Shown: positions 1 through 11,893, counted from the first letter of the stretch. The stretch: DNA of 64,000 nucleotides from Coenobita brevimanus (GCA_032717465.1 CM064669.1:41144519-41208518), one strand, 5' to 3'. Numbers and translations: made by a program. Notes: generated by a model not told the origin, from the sequence alone.

Positions 1-101
1 TAAAGTGGGTCAAATAATGTTTATTTTCACAAGTGGATTTTACTGAAAAAACCCGGGTGGGTAAAACCGGGTTACTCACTTTGTTGCCAACACTGATCTA
101 T
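1..101. other. unassigned flank
   Basis: About 100 bases left of the first LINE copy. It contains CCGGGT repeats but no coding or repeat signature that I recognise. Confidence 0.4.
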
Positions 102-273
102 TGCCAGACATCTTAATCCTGTAAGGGGTGGCCACAAACAAATCGCCACCATGTCATCCCGCCCTCGCCATTTCACTGACCTGCTCCTGGCTCACCCCCC
201 CCCCTCTCCCATACCTCTCCACTCCATCCCTCCATCTCATCCTTGGCCTTCCCCTTCCTTTGCCCCCTCTACC

Positions 274-696
274 TCACTCATATACACTCCTCAGTCTCTC
301 GCTCTCCATCCTCTCCAGATAGCCAAACCACCTCAATGTATTTCTCCTAATGCTTTCTATCACATCAGCATCCACACTACAACTCTCCTTCACTTCCCCA
401 TTTGTCAGTTTGCCTCCCCATGCAATTCTACACGCCCCTCTCAAATAACTGATTTCCACTGCGCTCACTCATGATTTATGTCCTTCCAACAAGGTCCAAG
501 CTTCACTTTCATACGTTACATTTGGCATCGCAATACTGTCATGCAGCGACTTTGTCACTTCCATGCTGACTTCCCTGTTTCTTATCGCTGCTTTCAGAGA
601 ACCAGCAATATCTCTTCCTTGTTGTACCCTTTCAAGCACTTCACCCTCCAAACTTCCATCCTTACTCACCATACTAAACCAAGTGCTTAAATGCAC
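274..696 (-). pseudogene. LINE copy A RT C-terminal remnant
   Basis: Two minus-strand fragments (469-696 and 274-468) correspond to the conserved C-terminal part of the LINE polyprotein: first a SKDGSLEGEVLERVQQGR block with SLHDSIAMP, then YLRGAC and the LRWFGYLERM block. Copies B, C and E carry the same blocks in the same order (copy C: LRWFGHVERM). The pieces lie in different frames, so the region is decayed. Confidence 0.8.
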
Positions 697-1154
697 TCAC
701 ATTTTCCATTTCATCGTTATAGAACCTCATTGTGCAACCAGTGACTTCGTTCCTCTCGAAGAGCATGACTTTACTCTTCCCGGCATTCACCTATACATTC
801 CGTTTTTTACATGCATTTCCAAATTCATTCACCAAGCCTTGCAGTTCCTCTTCGTCTTCACTTAATACAGTATCATCTGCACACAATAGTACAGGGAGTT
901 TCCAAATGCAACCCTCGCGCATTAGAGATGCTCCAACATCCACTGCCCTACCTCCTCTTTTATAACCTTATCCATAAACAGATTAAACAACCGTGGAGAC
1001 ATGACACATTCCTGTTTCAATCCAACATTCAGACAGAAAAATTCACGCAATTCACTACTACACACACTGCAGCCTTAGCCCCCTCAGACATACTCTTTAC
1101 GGCATTCATCAACTTCCCATTTACTCTGTATATTCTTAATACTTTCCACATTCC

Positions 1155-1554
1155 TTATCTATCCACCCTGTCATGTGCTCTCTCCAAATCCAATAAGGCC
1201 GTATACAGCTTCATTCCCTTGTCTTGAAACTTTTCCACCGAAGACCTAAGAATGAATATCTGATTCTCCGAGACTCTACCTTCCTCCAAGGCCAATCTGC
1301 ACATCTTCCATATCCTTTCTATTACTATCTCTCCCACATGCTTCAGCATTTCACCACACTGAAGCTTTCCCCATTTTGAATTTCATTGCTTCCACTGCTT
1401 CCATCCTACTGATTTCTTCCTCTCTTCCTACCTCCCTCCTCCTCCCAGCCATTCCCCAGCCACTAATTCTCGCATCACTTTCAGTCTCTATGTTTAACAG
1501 TATCTGAAAGTGTTCTCTCCCTCTACTCACTTTTTCTCCCTTCTCTACTAGCAT
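1155..1554 (-). pseudogene. LINE copy A RT palm remnant
   Basis: Minus-strand fragments at 1351-1554 (linker with SGWGMAGRRREV) and 1155-1349 (RIWKMCRLALEEGRV, then QIFILRSSVEKF and LLDLERAHDRV). Both match the RT entry region and motif A of copy C, but the sequence between EGRV and QIFIL is missing. The catalytic FADD block of this copy lies to the left in decayed sequence. Confidence 0.75.
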
Positions 1555-2144
1555 TCTGCCATTTTCTCTTTCACTCCCCGACGAACTTCTTTATCACCCT
1601 ATCTTACCCTCTTTACTCTTTCCAGAACATTTTCTTCCCTCCATTTTACAATCAGATTCCTTCCAAAGTCCTCTCTCTTCCACTCTCTTCTTACTTTCTT
1701 ACTAATCTTTACACCTCTCTCTTCCTCTCTACATGTTACTTTCTCTTTCCTCTCTCAACTTCCTCCATGCCTCTGCTTCCCATCCACTCACTATATGTTT
1801 TCTTCTTTTGCACCACAGCTTGTCTCACCTCTTCATTTCACCATGCTGTTCCTCGCACCCCTTTTTATCTTCTCTTCACCCCACACACCACCTTACATGC
1901 TGCACAGATTTCTTCTGTGAATATCTTCCACATCCTTTCCACCTGCCCCCATCTGCTCCAAATCATATTTACTCAATTGCTCCTCCACTTCTCTCTTATA
2001 TTCTGCCTTTTTTTTTTCCATTCTCTTGCAACCTTTCTACCTTACTTGTATGGACTACTTATTTTTTCATTGCATTTGAACCTTGACTTTCACCACCACC
2101 ACATGGTGGTCAGAAAGTCGACTCTCCCAACTTCTGTATGCTCT

Positions 2145-2149
2145 AGCAT
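2145..2149. repeat. target-site duplication AGCAT (left)
   Basis: AGCAT abuts the TGTCA end of the solo LTR and is repeated at 3211-3215 immediately after its TGACA end. A 5-bp duplication is typical of Ty3/gypsy and retroviral integrases. Confidence 0.85.
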
Positions 2150-3210
2150 TGTCAAGAAGGGACGTGAAATTAACAATTAATGAATTGCTTAAATGCTGCG
2201 TAAAAATGGAGACATGGAATTGACTTGTTAAATCAAGCAGTAAGTTTTACTTTATGGCGGCTTACTTCGCCGATTCTCTAAGGATGAGAATTTATAAACT
2301 TTCTCAACAGTACACAGCAGAGACTAATTACTCAAGTGTGCTGTTTGTTAGTACTGTTAGCCTCTAGAGAAAGTGACTCCACCCCTGACAATCAATAACT
2401 AATGCTATTAATGATAAACAGGTTCTTGCCGGTGCACTAACTCCTGGCTGGCACAACGGATTTAAACTTAATACAAAAGGACTGGCCTAAGTACCAGTTA
2501 TGAATAATGTAAAGCGTTTGTGCGAACTAGGAGCGGCAACTAAAATAAGCCTAATGTGGAGAAATAAAACATGAGTTTACATTATGCTCAAAGAAAAAGA
2601 ACTGTAAATTAATTAATTACAATGAAATAAATTTACGTTACATGAGTCTCAAAATGAATTAAAAATAACAAGGAGAATACACTCACTTGCTCACTCAAAA
2701 ACTAAACTTAAACCTAGGAAAAACGAAAAGAAATACTGGTCAGTAGAGGGGGCTAAGCGGAATGACTGGGCGCCAGTACGTAGGACGGACGCTGCAATAC
2801 GCTAAACCTGTTTGCCGATTCACCGTCTAGGTAGAGATTTCAGGAACTCGCTGTGCAATGGTGGCGCTGCTCCACACTGGGCACACGAACCTGCTCTCAC
2901 GACGATCAAAACCTGACTAACTTCGAATGATGAAAGAGGGTGAGGACCGGCCGTGTATGCTTCAACGGTCAACGGAAAGAAAGTGAGCGATATACGCTCA
3001 CAATAAATCACTCAGCGAAGGTGCTAATGTCATGCACAAGGATGATCACTTATGAAACAGTGAAAAATGTTCTGAATACCGCCCCAACCGAGTGAACGCG
3101 AGGACTGTTGAACTGAGTGATACGCAGTGGGAACTCCACCAGAATTCGTGGTTTTCCCACTGATGAAAAATATCACGAATTTATAAATATGCTCGCGCGA
3201 ATTCGTGACA
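2150..3210. mobile_element. solo LTR (1061 bp) inside LINE copy A
   Basis: The insert begins TGTCAAG and ends CGTGACA, giving the canonical TG...CA ends with a 5-bp terminal inverted repeat (TGTCA/TGACA). It is bounded by AGCAT on both sides. On either side the sequence aligns to neighbouring parts of LINE copy C (about 35400-35490), so the DNA between is an insertion. It has no RT or integrase coding, which fits a solo LTR left by recombination between two LTRs. Its sequence is unlike the 530-bp LTRs at 44218 and 50166, so it comes from a different family. A TATAAA is present near 2292. Confidence 0.82.
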
Positions 3211-3215
3211 AGCAT
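3211..3215. repeat. target-site duplication AGCAT (right)
   Basis: Right partner of 2145-2149. It continues directly into endonuclease-coding sequence of LINE copy A. Confidence 0.85.
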
Positions 3216-3829
3216 CCATTCTGCACCTTCTCAATCTGTCATCCAAACACACATAATCAATCATTGCCTTCCATTCGTTCAGTTCACCACCCACCCTTCT
3301 CATCTTTCGCCACGTATACCTATGGATCATTTTGTGTTTAAAGAGGGTATTGGCTATCACCAACCCCCTCCCTGCACAAATCTCCACTATAGCACTGCCA
3401 TTATCATCGACTTCTGCAGACACACCCCATTCACCAACTACTCCATCCACCTTCACATTCCCTACTTTTCAATTCATATCTCCAATCAACAACACTCTCT
3501 CATTCCTTTCAACCTTTTCCATGAATGCTACCACATTTGCCAAGAACTCATCTTTCACTCTACTTGCACGAGCTTGCATTCGCGCATATGCACATACAAT
3601 CACTCACCTATTTCAGTCTTACCCACACAATCCTTGGGCCAACTGATCCATACCCTCTTATATTCTCCTTCCATCTCTGGCACAAAACAATACATACTCC
3701 TTCTTTTGCCCTCTCATTCTCACCTACTCCCACCCATATACTCCATCCATACTCCCACTCTCTCACACACTCACCTCTCCATTTAGTCTCAGTCATTCCA
3801 CATACATCCACTTTTGCACCCTCAAACAA
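3216..3829 (-). pseudogene. LINE copy A endonuclease remnant
   Basis: Minus-strand pieces at 3608-3829 (VDVCGMTETKW, then REWEYG and ENERAKEGVC) and 3181-3456 (DGVVGEWGV, GLVIANT, then KAMIDYVCLDD) match the APE-type endonuclease of copy C. The two are out of frame with each other. This copy retains the stretch between HK and RYTW (11 bp) that is deleted in copy C. Confidence 0.8.
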
Positions 3830-4029
3830 CTGGACAATCTCTCTCTCACCTCAACATTCACGGCCCTTACATTTCATGTCGCAGTCCGTACCATATCCTT
3901 TGTTCGGTCCTTAGTTGTCACCTGTTGGTCAATCCTGGTCCAAGGCTTCTTCTTTGTATTTTTAGTTAGTTATTTTCCGGGGAGGGACACTATCCCTCCG
4001 CCACACACTTGTTGTCACGTAGGGAACAC

Positions 4030-4262
4030 GTGTTGGTTAAATTTTGGGGCGGATCCGGATCCTAAGTATCCCGCACAATACCTCCAAAAGTTTTCAATGA
4101 ATTTCAATAACATTTTGTGGAAGAGTGGGCTATGGGTCAAGAAACAATTGATTAAATTGGTGGCAGACCCGGATCCTATGTAGTCCACACACTACCTCCA
4201 CGGTTCTGGATCCGGATCCTTTCAAATGGCAATGGCATAGGTGGAGGTATGCGCTCTCTGAA
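4030..4262 (+). repeat. dispersed repeat with GGATCCGGATC core
   Basis: Contains GGATCCGGATCC twice, ATTGATTAAATT, and a terminal GGTATGCGCTCTCTGAACGC. The reverse complement of 15243-15440 contains the same blocks in the same order (TTTTGTGG, ATTGATTAAATTTTGGGGCGGAT, GGTATGCGCTC). It begins where LINE copy A ends. Confidence 0.7.
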
Positions 4263-6146
4263 CGCTTCCTAGTTTCCCTTTGCCTTTATTTCTTTCCGTC
4301 CACTATCTTCTTCTCATTTTCAGTAACTTTCTTTTATCTTCCTTTACGGTGCTCCTGTTCACTATATTCATGTTTCAGTAATGTTTTTCCTGTTGGGTTT
4401 TTTTTTTTTTTTTACAGTTTTCTCGACATTTTCATTGTTTTCAGCATTGTCCTTTGTACCCTTCTGGCTCCTTTCTCTTCATCAACATTTTACTACTATT
4501 TTTTTTTCTATTTCTGTGTCCAGTTTCTTCTTGGCTCTGTCACTGTAGTTTCTGTTTCTTCCACTTCCTTTCCTTCACAATCACTCCCGTCATCCTTCCA
4601 GCTCTTCTTTACGGCTTTTTTTTCCATTTCCTTGTTTACTTCGTTAGCATCATATATTTTCTGCTGTCTCTCTCCCTCCATTACCTTACTGCCACTATTC
4701 ATTTTCATCATTATTCTCTGCTCTTTCCCATTTAATTTCTTCTCTTCTTTTCCTCACCATCAACATCCTATCATAATCATTTGATTTATTTTTTTTTTCT
4801 GTCACTTTTTGCTGTCGTCATCCATATCTTTTCCTTCACTCCTAGTTCCGTCTTCTTATCACATTTTTCAACATAAACATAATTACACCTTTCTGTAAAA
4901 CTTTTCTGTCAGCTAGCTCATTCCCTCACATCGTTGTCCCTTCACTCTCTTCTACTTCCCTCTTCGCGTCATCATTCAGCATCAGTATCATATAACTTGT
5001 ATTACTTTTAGGATTCCATCTCCCCTCACTTCTTGTCTTTACCCTTGTCTTTTCTGTCTCTTACTCTTTCGTCTGTGTCTTCCTTCACCCTCACGGAGCA
5101 GCCAACAAGGGGAAAATTGGGAGTTTTGTGGGGATGACAGGCTTGATGATTGCTACTTTGTTCCCCATGTCTGGTTGCCTTCTTATTACTATACGTTTCC
5201 AATGAAGACGCAATGCTTTTCGACAATGTAATGCCATCAGGGACGACGATGAATGCCTATTTAACCTCACCAGATCGAAAACATCATATATTTCCATCTT
5301 GTTCTCTCCTTTTATTCAGCTTAGGAGAAATATTTTAAAGTAAAAGAGGTTGGATACAGCCTTAACTTACCCTTCGTCTGCTATGGAGTATCCTTTATAT
5401 GCTGAGTAAAACTGTCTACTGGCAGTCTGATGAAAAGGATATGTTCATTGGCTGAAGAGTTTGCTGTCCTGACTATGATAACCTCCTCTTAGCCAGTTCT
5501 CAACAAACATCCATTCCAAGATGTTTGAAATATTCTGGTGGTGGCCTGAAAACAATGAAGCATACATCATCCGACTAAAAGGGTTAATATTTTGAATGAA
5601 GGTAGCCCAGCCTCAGCTATAAACCCCTCACAAAGGCAATTTGGGATTAGGCGTTGCATTTTTAAGTAACATTTTGTCTGTCTGCAGTGGTACTATTATA
5701 TAATCCAGATCTGTCAGACTACAAGGAGGTTTTGATTTTTCTTATTTCCTTGCATTATTTGTGCTTTAGAGGTATGTAATGGCGATCATCATCCATTCCC
5801 TTGTTGTCTGTTTTTTCCTAAGGTGACTCTACACCAAGTGACCAGCCTAATGTTCCCCGTAACCCAAGAATCCATTCACAACATTGGGTGGTAACCATAT
5901 AACCATGTAACGGAATGATGTAGTCCCTACTCTGGTGGCCTTGTTAACTGTTTGGAGAGACACAAATACGGCATCCATCCGGGAACAGAACTTTTACACT
6001 CTTCCCCGCTCCTTGCTTTGATGAGGCTCCCTCCACCACAAGAGAACATCGGTTCACTGCTCGGGATGTCCCTGTAGGAGCGACTGCATGTCTATAATTG
6101 ATGGGTCTGCTAACCTAGACAAACCGGGGATATTCCGCTCCAGGAT
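4263..6146. other. no gene recognised; pyrimidine-rich then unique-looking DNA
   Basis: The stretch 4270-5060 is strongly T/C-rich on the plus strand and produces serine- or phenylalanine-rich spurious frames. The rest (5060-6146) has no recognisable coding. A fragment of the composite repeat family lies at 5821-5910. Confidence 0.5.
5821..5910 (+). repeat. fragment of composite tRNA-containing repeat
   Basis: GGTGACTCTACACC at the start and GGTGGTAACCATATAACC near the end match the reverse complement of the right part of the copies at 7345-7825 and 19109-19620. Confidence 0.6.
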
Positions 6147-6157
6147 ACTACTACTGC

Positions 6158-6190
<33 letters not shown>

Positions 6191-6236
6191 CAACAGTAGT
6201 AGTAATGGACCACTACTACTACTACTACTACTATAA
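6147..6236. repeat. (TAG)n followed by (CTA)n inverted trinucleotide arrays
   Basis: About eleven TAG units are followed, after a 20-base spacer, by about eight CTA units. The two arrays are reverse complements, so the strand can fold into a hairpin. Confidence 0.85.
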
Positions 6237-6501
6237 TACTGATACACAGACAATACTGTATTTTTTAAAGAATACTGTGTGCCTGACTATGGGTCGTATT
6301 AATGGAATACGAAAAATATTGAAATGCAATATACTTAGAAGTTTCGAGTGTGGATATGCAAATGCTCTTAAAAGGATGTATAACGTACCTAGACGTACAT
6401 GTACAATACCTCTCCATTCCATCCCTCCATCTCATCCTCGGTCTCCCCCCTCTCTCTCCCTCTCCACCTGACTCACACTCTCCTTCTAAGTCTCTCGTTC
6501 T

Positions 6502-6503
<2 letters not shown>

Positions 6504-6568
<65 letters not shown>
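6504..6568. repeat. (AT)n microsatellite, left of Tigger-like element
   Basis: Pure AT dinucleotide array of about 65 bp ending in TA directly before the terminal repeat of the element at 6569. Confidence 0.9.
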
Positions 6569-6571
<3 letters not shown>

Positions 6572-7267
6572 GTCTCCCTCACTATTCGATTCCTCACTAT
6601 TCGATATTTCGCTTATACGATCGATATTTATTGATACCAATCCCTCATTAATCGATTGAGAACGCTCGATTATCCGATCGCTTAAATAAAAGTAAATGTA
6701 CGCATCGTAAACAAACGCATTGCATCACGCGCTTGTTTTTCTGGCTGAGCGATCGTACCCAAGCCCGCTCATTCTCGCGCTCATTCCCGCCTTGTCCCGT
6801 CTAGGCTAAGCTCTGATGCCGCATTTCTTCCATCCACTTCTGCCACTGTGTCATCATCCATCACTGACATCCAGGATTCATCAAGCCCTGCCACTGTTGA
6901 CGATGAGGAGCAAGTTTTCTTCCAGTGATTTAATGAAGACTAAAGAGTCTCTGAGTTGAGAGTGTACCGCAGCCATGAAAGGTACGTTACGTGCAGGACT
7001 TAGCCTAGCGCGTTTGTGATTTTGATTTTTCTGATCTTTCCAGTGGATATAGGCCTCCTGGGGAAACCACTGTATAAAAAAAAATAACGCGTCTATTACA
7101 CTACCTCCTTGGGTGACGTGGAAAAGTGTTCTCCATCTCTTTATTGGTAAATATTAATGTAGCGGTCCGCATTAAATTAAATCCTATTAAACCTTAAGTT
7201 CGTTATTCGATCATTCACTATTCGATCTAGTTTTCAGGAACGTAACCCAATCGAATAGTGAGGGAGA

Positions 7268-7271
<4 letters not shown>
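6569..7271. mobile_element. Tigger/pogo-like non-autonomous DNA transposon
   Basis: The left end CAGGTCTCCCTCACTATTCG is repeated inverted at the right end (CGAATAGTGAGGGAGACCT), giving terminal inverted repeats of about 22 bp. Both sides are flanked by TA from (AT)n arrays, which fits a TA target duplication (Tc1/mariner superfamily). ATTCGAT-type subrepeats near both ends resemble Tigger/pogo ends. At about 700 bp it is too short for a transposase. A serine/threonine-rich coding remnant (SDAAFLPSTSATVSSS) may lie around 6810-6930 on the plus strand. The final G of the right repeat has become A. Confidence 0.72.

Positions 7272-7340
<69 letters not shown>
7272..7340. repeat. (AT)n microsatellite, right of Tigger-like element
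   Basis: Continuation of the AT array on the other side of the inserted element. Confidence 0.9.
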
Positions 7341-7342
<2 letters not shown>

Positions 7343-7344
7343 CA

Positions 7345-7818
7345 ATCATCATCCAATCCTACATTGCCACATGAGGAGCGTAGGAGCGAGGGGCAAGGCA
7401 AGTTGGTCCTGACATTTAAGATGAGAGTGATCAGCCTCACTCATCCCTGAGTGGCATTATGTGAGCAATAAACCCCATCCACCCCTTGGATATAAACCTT
7501 CACCGGCTCAATCCGATTGGAGGGCCGTACTTAACAACTAAAACACCAGGCGCCATAATATGGTTATATGGTTACCACCCAGCGAAGTAAATGGTTCCTC
7601 GTGTACAGGAAACCATTTGGCTTGTCACTAAGTGCAGAGTCACCTACAGGTAGAAGGAAGAAGAAAGAATGAAGGAAAGAAAGACAGAAGGGGGAGTGTT
7701 AAGTCATCCGTAGGCAGAAGGACGAGGAAAGAGTGAAGCAAAGAAAGACAGACGAGGATGGAAGGAAAGAAAGATGGAGGAGAGGAAAGGGCACACACAT
7801 CGTGTGAGTGGATGGTGT

Positions 7819-7825
<7 letters not shown>
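7345..7825 (-). repeat. composite repeat with tRNA-like internal segment (copy 1)
   Basis: About 480 bp, closely matching 19109-19620 along its length: CATCATCCAATCCTAC start, CACTCATCCCTGAGTGGCATT, CTTCACCGGCTCAATCCGAT, GGTTATATGGTTACCACCC, GTCACC, then a purine-rich part with two AAGAAAGACAG units and a GTGAGTGGATGGTG end. On the minus strand the middle contains an A-box-like segment; in the related copy at 51763 this reads TGGTCTAGTCGGTTAAGG followed by a GTTCCATCC B-box-like motif. Confidence 0.75.

Positions 7826-7891
<66 letters not shown>
7823..7891. repeat. (AT)n microsatellite
   Basis: About 69 bp of pure AT dinucleotide. Confidence 0.9.
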
Positions 7892-7893
<2 letters not shown>

Positions 7894-8554
7894 GTACAGA
7901 ATATATCGCGAGACAAGAGATAAAGATTGATTAATTACTACCACTATTGCTAATATTGCTACTGCTGCTGTTGTTTTGGACGGAGTATTTAAGCTCAGTA
8001 TATATATGCTAAAGGTATGGCAGAACCGTCTTCATAATGAGCTGGTTTTAACGATATTGCGGCTTCCAGTCACAGTGCGCCAATCGGTAAAGTAAATGGA
8101 ATAAAACTGATGTTGTTATTGGTTTCAGTACTCTTCCATAAGGTCACGAATATGGAATAAAAAATCCGTACTATTGCCAACACACCATTCTCTACGAAAG
8201 CCCGGTAACAAAAAAGAAGAAAAAAAAAATGCAATGGACAAGCTGTACTCCTTCACATGCCGACCAATATGCGATAAAGCACCCATGTTATTGACAATAA
8301 CCCGCAGTCTACGAGATACCCAATCAGAAAATAATGCACAGAACAGGTAGCAGTCTACAGGTTCTCGCAAGGAGAGCAGTCGGGTACAGCTTCCTGTTGC
8401 AACTGTGTACTGGTACGCAGCAAATCAAACCAGGCGGTCCCATAACACTGGGTCCAAAAGTTATGAAACGTCTGTCTGATTATATACCACCCAGTCTGTT
8501 TTGTCCCAACAGGAGCGTAGTGGTCCAAGGACAGGCTATTTAGGGCCGATAGCT
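7892..8554. other. no feature recognised
   Basis: No coding, repeat or RNA signature that I can support. Confidence 0.5.
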
Positions 8555-8652
8555 ATGCTGAGGTGACCAGTTCCTAACTACTTAGTAGCATTATATGAGC
8601 AATAAGCCCTATCCATTCCTTGGATGAAAAATATATTTATCTATCTATCTAT
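8555..8652. repeat. composite-repeat fragment and TATC tail
   Basis: TGACCAGTTCC, then GTAGCATTATATGAGCAATAA and CCTTGGATG match the centre of the composite repeat. It is followed by (TATC)4, which is the 3' tail of the adjacent minus-strand LINE. Confidence 0.6.
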
Positions 8653-9655
8653 TGCCAGACGCCTTAATCCCATACGGGGTGGCCACTAACAAATCGCCCC
8701 CACGTCACCCTGTCCCCCGCCATTTCACTGCCCTGCTCCCAATTCCCCCCCCCCCACTCCTCTCTCATATACCTCTCCACTCCATCCCTCCATCTCATCC
8801 TTGGCCTCCCCCTTTCTCTCCCCCTTTCCACCTCACGTACACTCTCCTCGTCAGTTTCTCACTCTCTATCCTCTCCACATGGCCAAACCACCTCAGTGTG
8901 TTTCTCCTAACGCTTCATATCACATCCACATCCACACCACAACGCTCTTTCACATCCTCATTTGTCAGTCTGTCTCTCCAATGTGACTCCACAGGCTCCT
9001 CTCAAATAACTCATTTCCACTGCTCTCACTCTTGACTTGTGTCCCTCCAACAACGTCCAAGCTTCACTTCCATACGTTAGAATTTGTATCACAATACTGT
9101 CATGTAATAACTTTTTCACTTCCATGCTCACTTCCGTTTCTTATCACTGCCTTCAAGGAACCAGCAACCTTTCTTCCTTGCTGTACCCTTTCAAGCACTT
9201 CACCCTCCAGACTTTCATCCTTACTCATCACACTACCCAAGTACTTAAACGTACTCACATTTTCCTCTTCCTCATCATCCAGCTGCATTGTACATTCACT
9301 GACTTCACCTCTATCGAAGACAATAACTTTACTCTTCCCTACATTGACCTTTAGATTCCTCTTTTTAAACACTCTCCCAAACTCATCCACCAAGCCTTGC
9401 AGCTCGCCTTCGTCTTCACTTAACAACACAGTATCATCTGCAAACAACAGTACAGGGAGTTTCCAAACACTGCCCTGTCTCATTAGGGACACTCCAACAT
9501 CCACTGCCCTACCTTGCATCTCTTTTAAAACCCCACGCATATACAGATTGAACAACCATGGAGACATGACACATCCCTGTTTCAGCCCAACCTTCAAACA
9601 GAAAAACTTACTCAGTTCACTAACGTATAGGCTAAATCCAGTTCGAGCACTTTAA
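8653..9655 (-). mobile_element. RTE-like LINE copy B, 5' truncated
   Basis: A minus-strand LINE fragment beginning with the same 3' end as copies A and C (TTGCCAGACGCCTTAATCCC on the plus strand) after a TATC tail. It keeps the C-terminal third of the RT and stops abruptly near 9655, the usual outcome of incomplete reverse transcription. Confidence 0.85.
9100..9597 (-). pseudogene. LINE copy B reverse transcriptase fragment
   Basis: A 165-residue open frame. It holds RT motif B (LKQGCVMSPWLFN), the catalytic motif C (LLFADDTVLL), then LKVNVGKSKV and FKYLGSVMSKD, in the order seen in copy C. No endonuclease, motif A or own start remains, and the frame is lost before the C-terminal YLRGAC block. 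It preserves the VFDRGEVSE segment deleted in copy C, so it is useful for reconstructing the family alignment. Confidence 0.85.
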
Positions 9656-9800
9656 CTCACCAGACGCCTGGTTGTCCGTTCGGTTACTGGTTATCACGCG
9701 ACGTGGTTGCAGGAAACTATTTGGCTTGCCACAGCTATCTGAACGTGGCGCTACATCGAGTGAATGGATGTTGGGCACCCCCACCTACTACCACACGAAC
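9656..9800 (-). repeat. composite-repeat fragment with internal deletion
   Basis: GGAAACTATTTGGCTTG and GCGCTACATCGAGTGAATGGAT, then CCCCCACCTACTACCACAC match the right end of the copy at 19109-19620. The purine-rich middle is missing. Confidence 0.6.
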
Positions 9801-11893
9801 ATAAAAAGAAATAATTAATCCTTCATGACAATAGGTCTTCTTCAGGAATTTTACATTAATATCGTTTGGCAGCAGCATGAGTAAAATATAAAAGCCACTG
9901 AAGAGTTGTAAGAGGAGCACCCTTAGTCTTCCACAATATACAACAACAATGAACATCTCTCCTTGACCCACGACGCCAGCTTGGCAAGCCAGTAAATCTC
10001 AGTAGCAGTTTACTCAAGAGACTGGGAAGAACTCGCACAACCCTCGCCAATTTCACCAACGTCTAGCGTGTCTTCCATATTTTAAGCATACAGTTTTTAG
10101 TGTCGATTTTTTACGTCGCACTGAATCTCACAGGAAAGATACGCGTCGCAAACTTTCAAAAGAAATTAAATCGGGAAGTTAGACCAGTTTGGAAGCAAAC
10201 CCAAATAATTCACCCATTCATTGTGAAATGTCTCCCACCACTTCAGGTTCAGCAAAATCGTCTCGCAGTATCTAGAATAAATTCAAGGCATGTTATTGTG
10301 CTACAGGAATGGAGTTTAATGTTATCTCATCACTACACGAGGTCACTGCTCAGTTGAATAGTGTCGTCTGGTATCAAGAATTCATTGTACTGAAAGGATT
10401 AGGAAAAGGAACATCATTCTGACTTTATAAATTATTCCTCGTTTTGAACTACACTGAAATAATTTTTTAAAATATTATTTCATATCATATTATTCTATAT
10501 TTATTCCGTTTGTGTATATTAAATCAAAATGAAACAGAATATAAGTTGCAAGAAAAAGAAATACAAAAGGTTCGAAAAGGAATCCCAATTGCTGGCATTA
10601 TCCAGCTGAAGCTCAAGGGAAGATAAAGTTAGGAGTTCGCTATTCAAAATTTTTATTTTTTTTCTTGTGTCCCAACTAAAATCAGATAATCTTATCCAGC
10701 TTTTCTAAAGTATTATAATCCTGGGCATGTGTGTGTCTATGTCTGTGTATAAAGTAGCCAAAAATGGGCTTAATGAAACTTGGCAGGATTGTTGGAATTA
10801 GGTCAAACATGGACCCGTTTCAATTTCATGCCGACTGAAATTTTCTGAGGGGGTGTTTTGATCCCCAATAATTGTCCCCATTGGTGTTATATTACCTGTA
10901 CGCGGAAAATGCGGCGGGGCATACATGCAGTTTCATGTCATCACAAGAGCAGGTGTGAAAAACTTGCTCCAAAGTGAAGAGCGGCTAAGAAATTGCCCTC
11001 ATTTGGGCAAGTGCTGAGTGGCCAGACAGAGACGCGAAGCACTTGTGGGATACGTTTAAAACTAGTGGAATGAGATACAACTTACACAAATTTTCACAGC
11101 TTGGGTGCTACACTGGCAGGAAAGATAATCGTCTGGCAGCAGCAAAAATAAGACATCGTATTAAAGACAAATTACGAGGCAAGTAAGAAGAAAGCTACGA
11201 AACGGAATCATAAAGTTTCGTATTAATCTTTATCTTGTTGCTTTCACCAGACTATTTTATCCAATTCAACAAAAGATTACTTTGCTTTGAAAACTCTTCT
11301 AATTGGAATAAAAGCACATGGTGGTGGCAAGAAAAAATGTTAAGATACGGAATCAAAATAAGCACAGCAAATCAGCCCCACAACAGGAGAAACTTATGGG
11401 ACCTGGAGTGAAACCAATGAATATAACCACAGCTTGTCCTGAAAGTATTCCATGACACTGTCCATGACACTGCTAGTTACAAATGGGTAACGGTATGGCC
11501 AGTCCTAAAAGTTTTCTGTGCCACTCCAGGTTGCTTTGGCTGCGGTTTATATTAGAACAACTTCCTCCTCCTCTTCCTCCTCCTGGAAATGGGCACGCCT
11601 TTTGCGATCCTCGTGTAAGCTGTAGAGTGGGGGGTGGGGAGAATCCAAACAAAGTGAAAGTATAAAGAAATGGAGCTCGTTTACCTCCTTCAATCGAAGG
11701 GCTTTAATTTTTTGTTTCTTTCAGTTTTGCCTTGCCACCTCCAGACGACATTATTCAGCTTATGATACTTATCAAACGAGATGAATTTAACAGATCCTTC
11801 ATTTACTCCTGGAATGCGAGCGACTTTTCCAATGTAGTAAAATTGCCTTGGGCTAGCAATAATATAACAAAGACATTATTGTTCTGGCGATAT

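Larger units (their letters stand above)
102..4026 (-). mobile_element. RTE-like LINE copy A, decayed, split by a solo LTR
   Basis: A non-LTR retrotransposon read on the minus strand, with its 3' end near 102 (the same terminal bases follow a TATC tail in copies B and C). Minus-strand fragments show the expected order from right to left: an AP-endonuclease piece (3608-3829, with an ETKW block), the endonuclease middle (3181-3456), RT palm fragments (1155-1349, with DLERAHD in the motif A position), and the C-terminal region (274-696, with YLRGAC and RRNTLRWFGYLERM). Many stops and frameshifts are present, and an internal deletion joins EGRVSE directly to QIFILR, losing roughly 80 codons relative to copy C. 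The solo LTR at 2150-3210 interrupts it. The 5' end fades near 4026, slightly short of copy C. It is non-functional. Confidence 0.85.

Noticed and set aside
2820..3456. Short frames overlapping the solo LTR boundary
   Set aside because: They cross the LTR/LINE junction; only the part right of 3216 is LINE coding.
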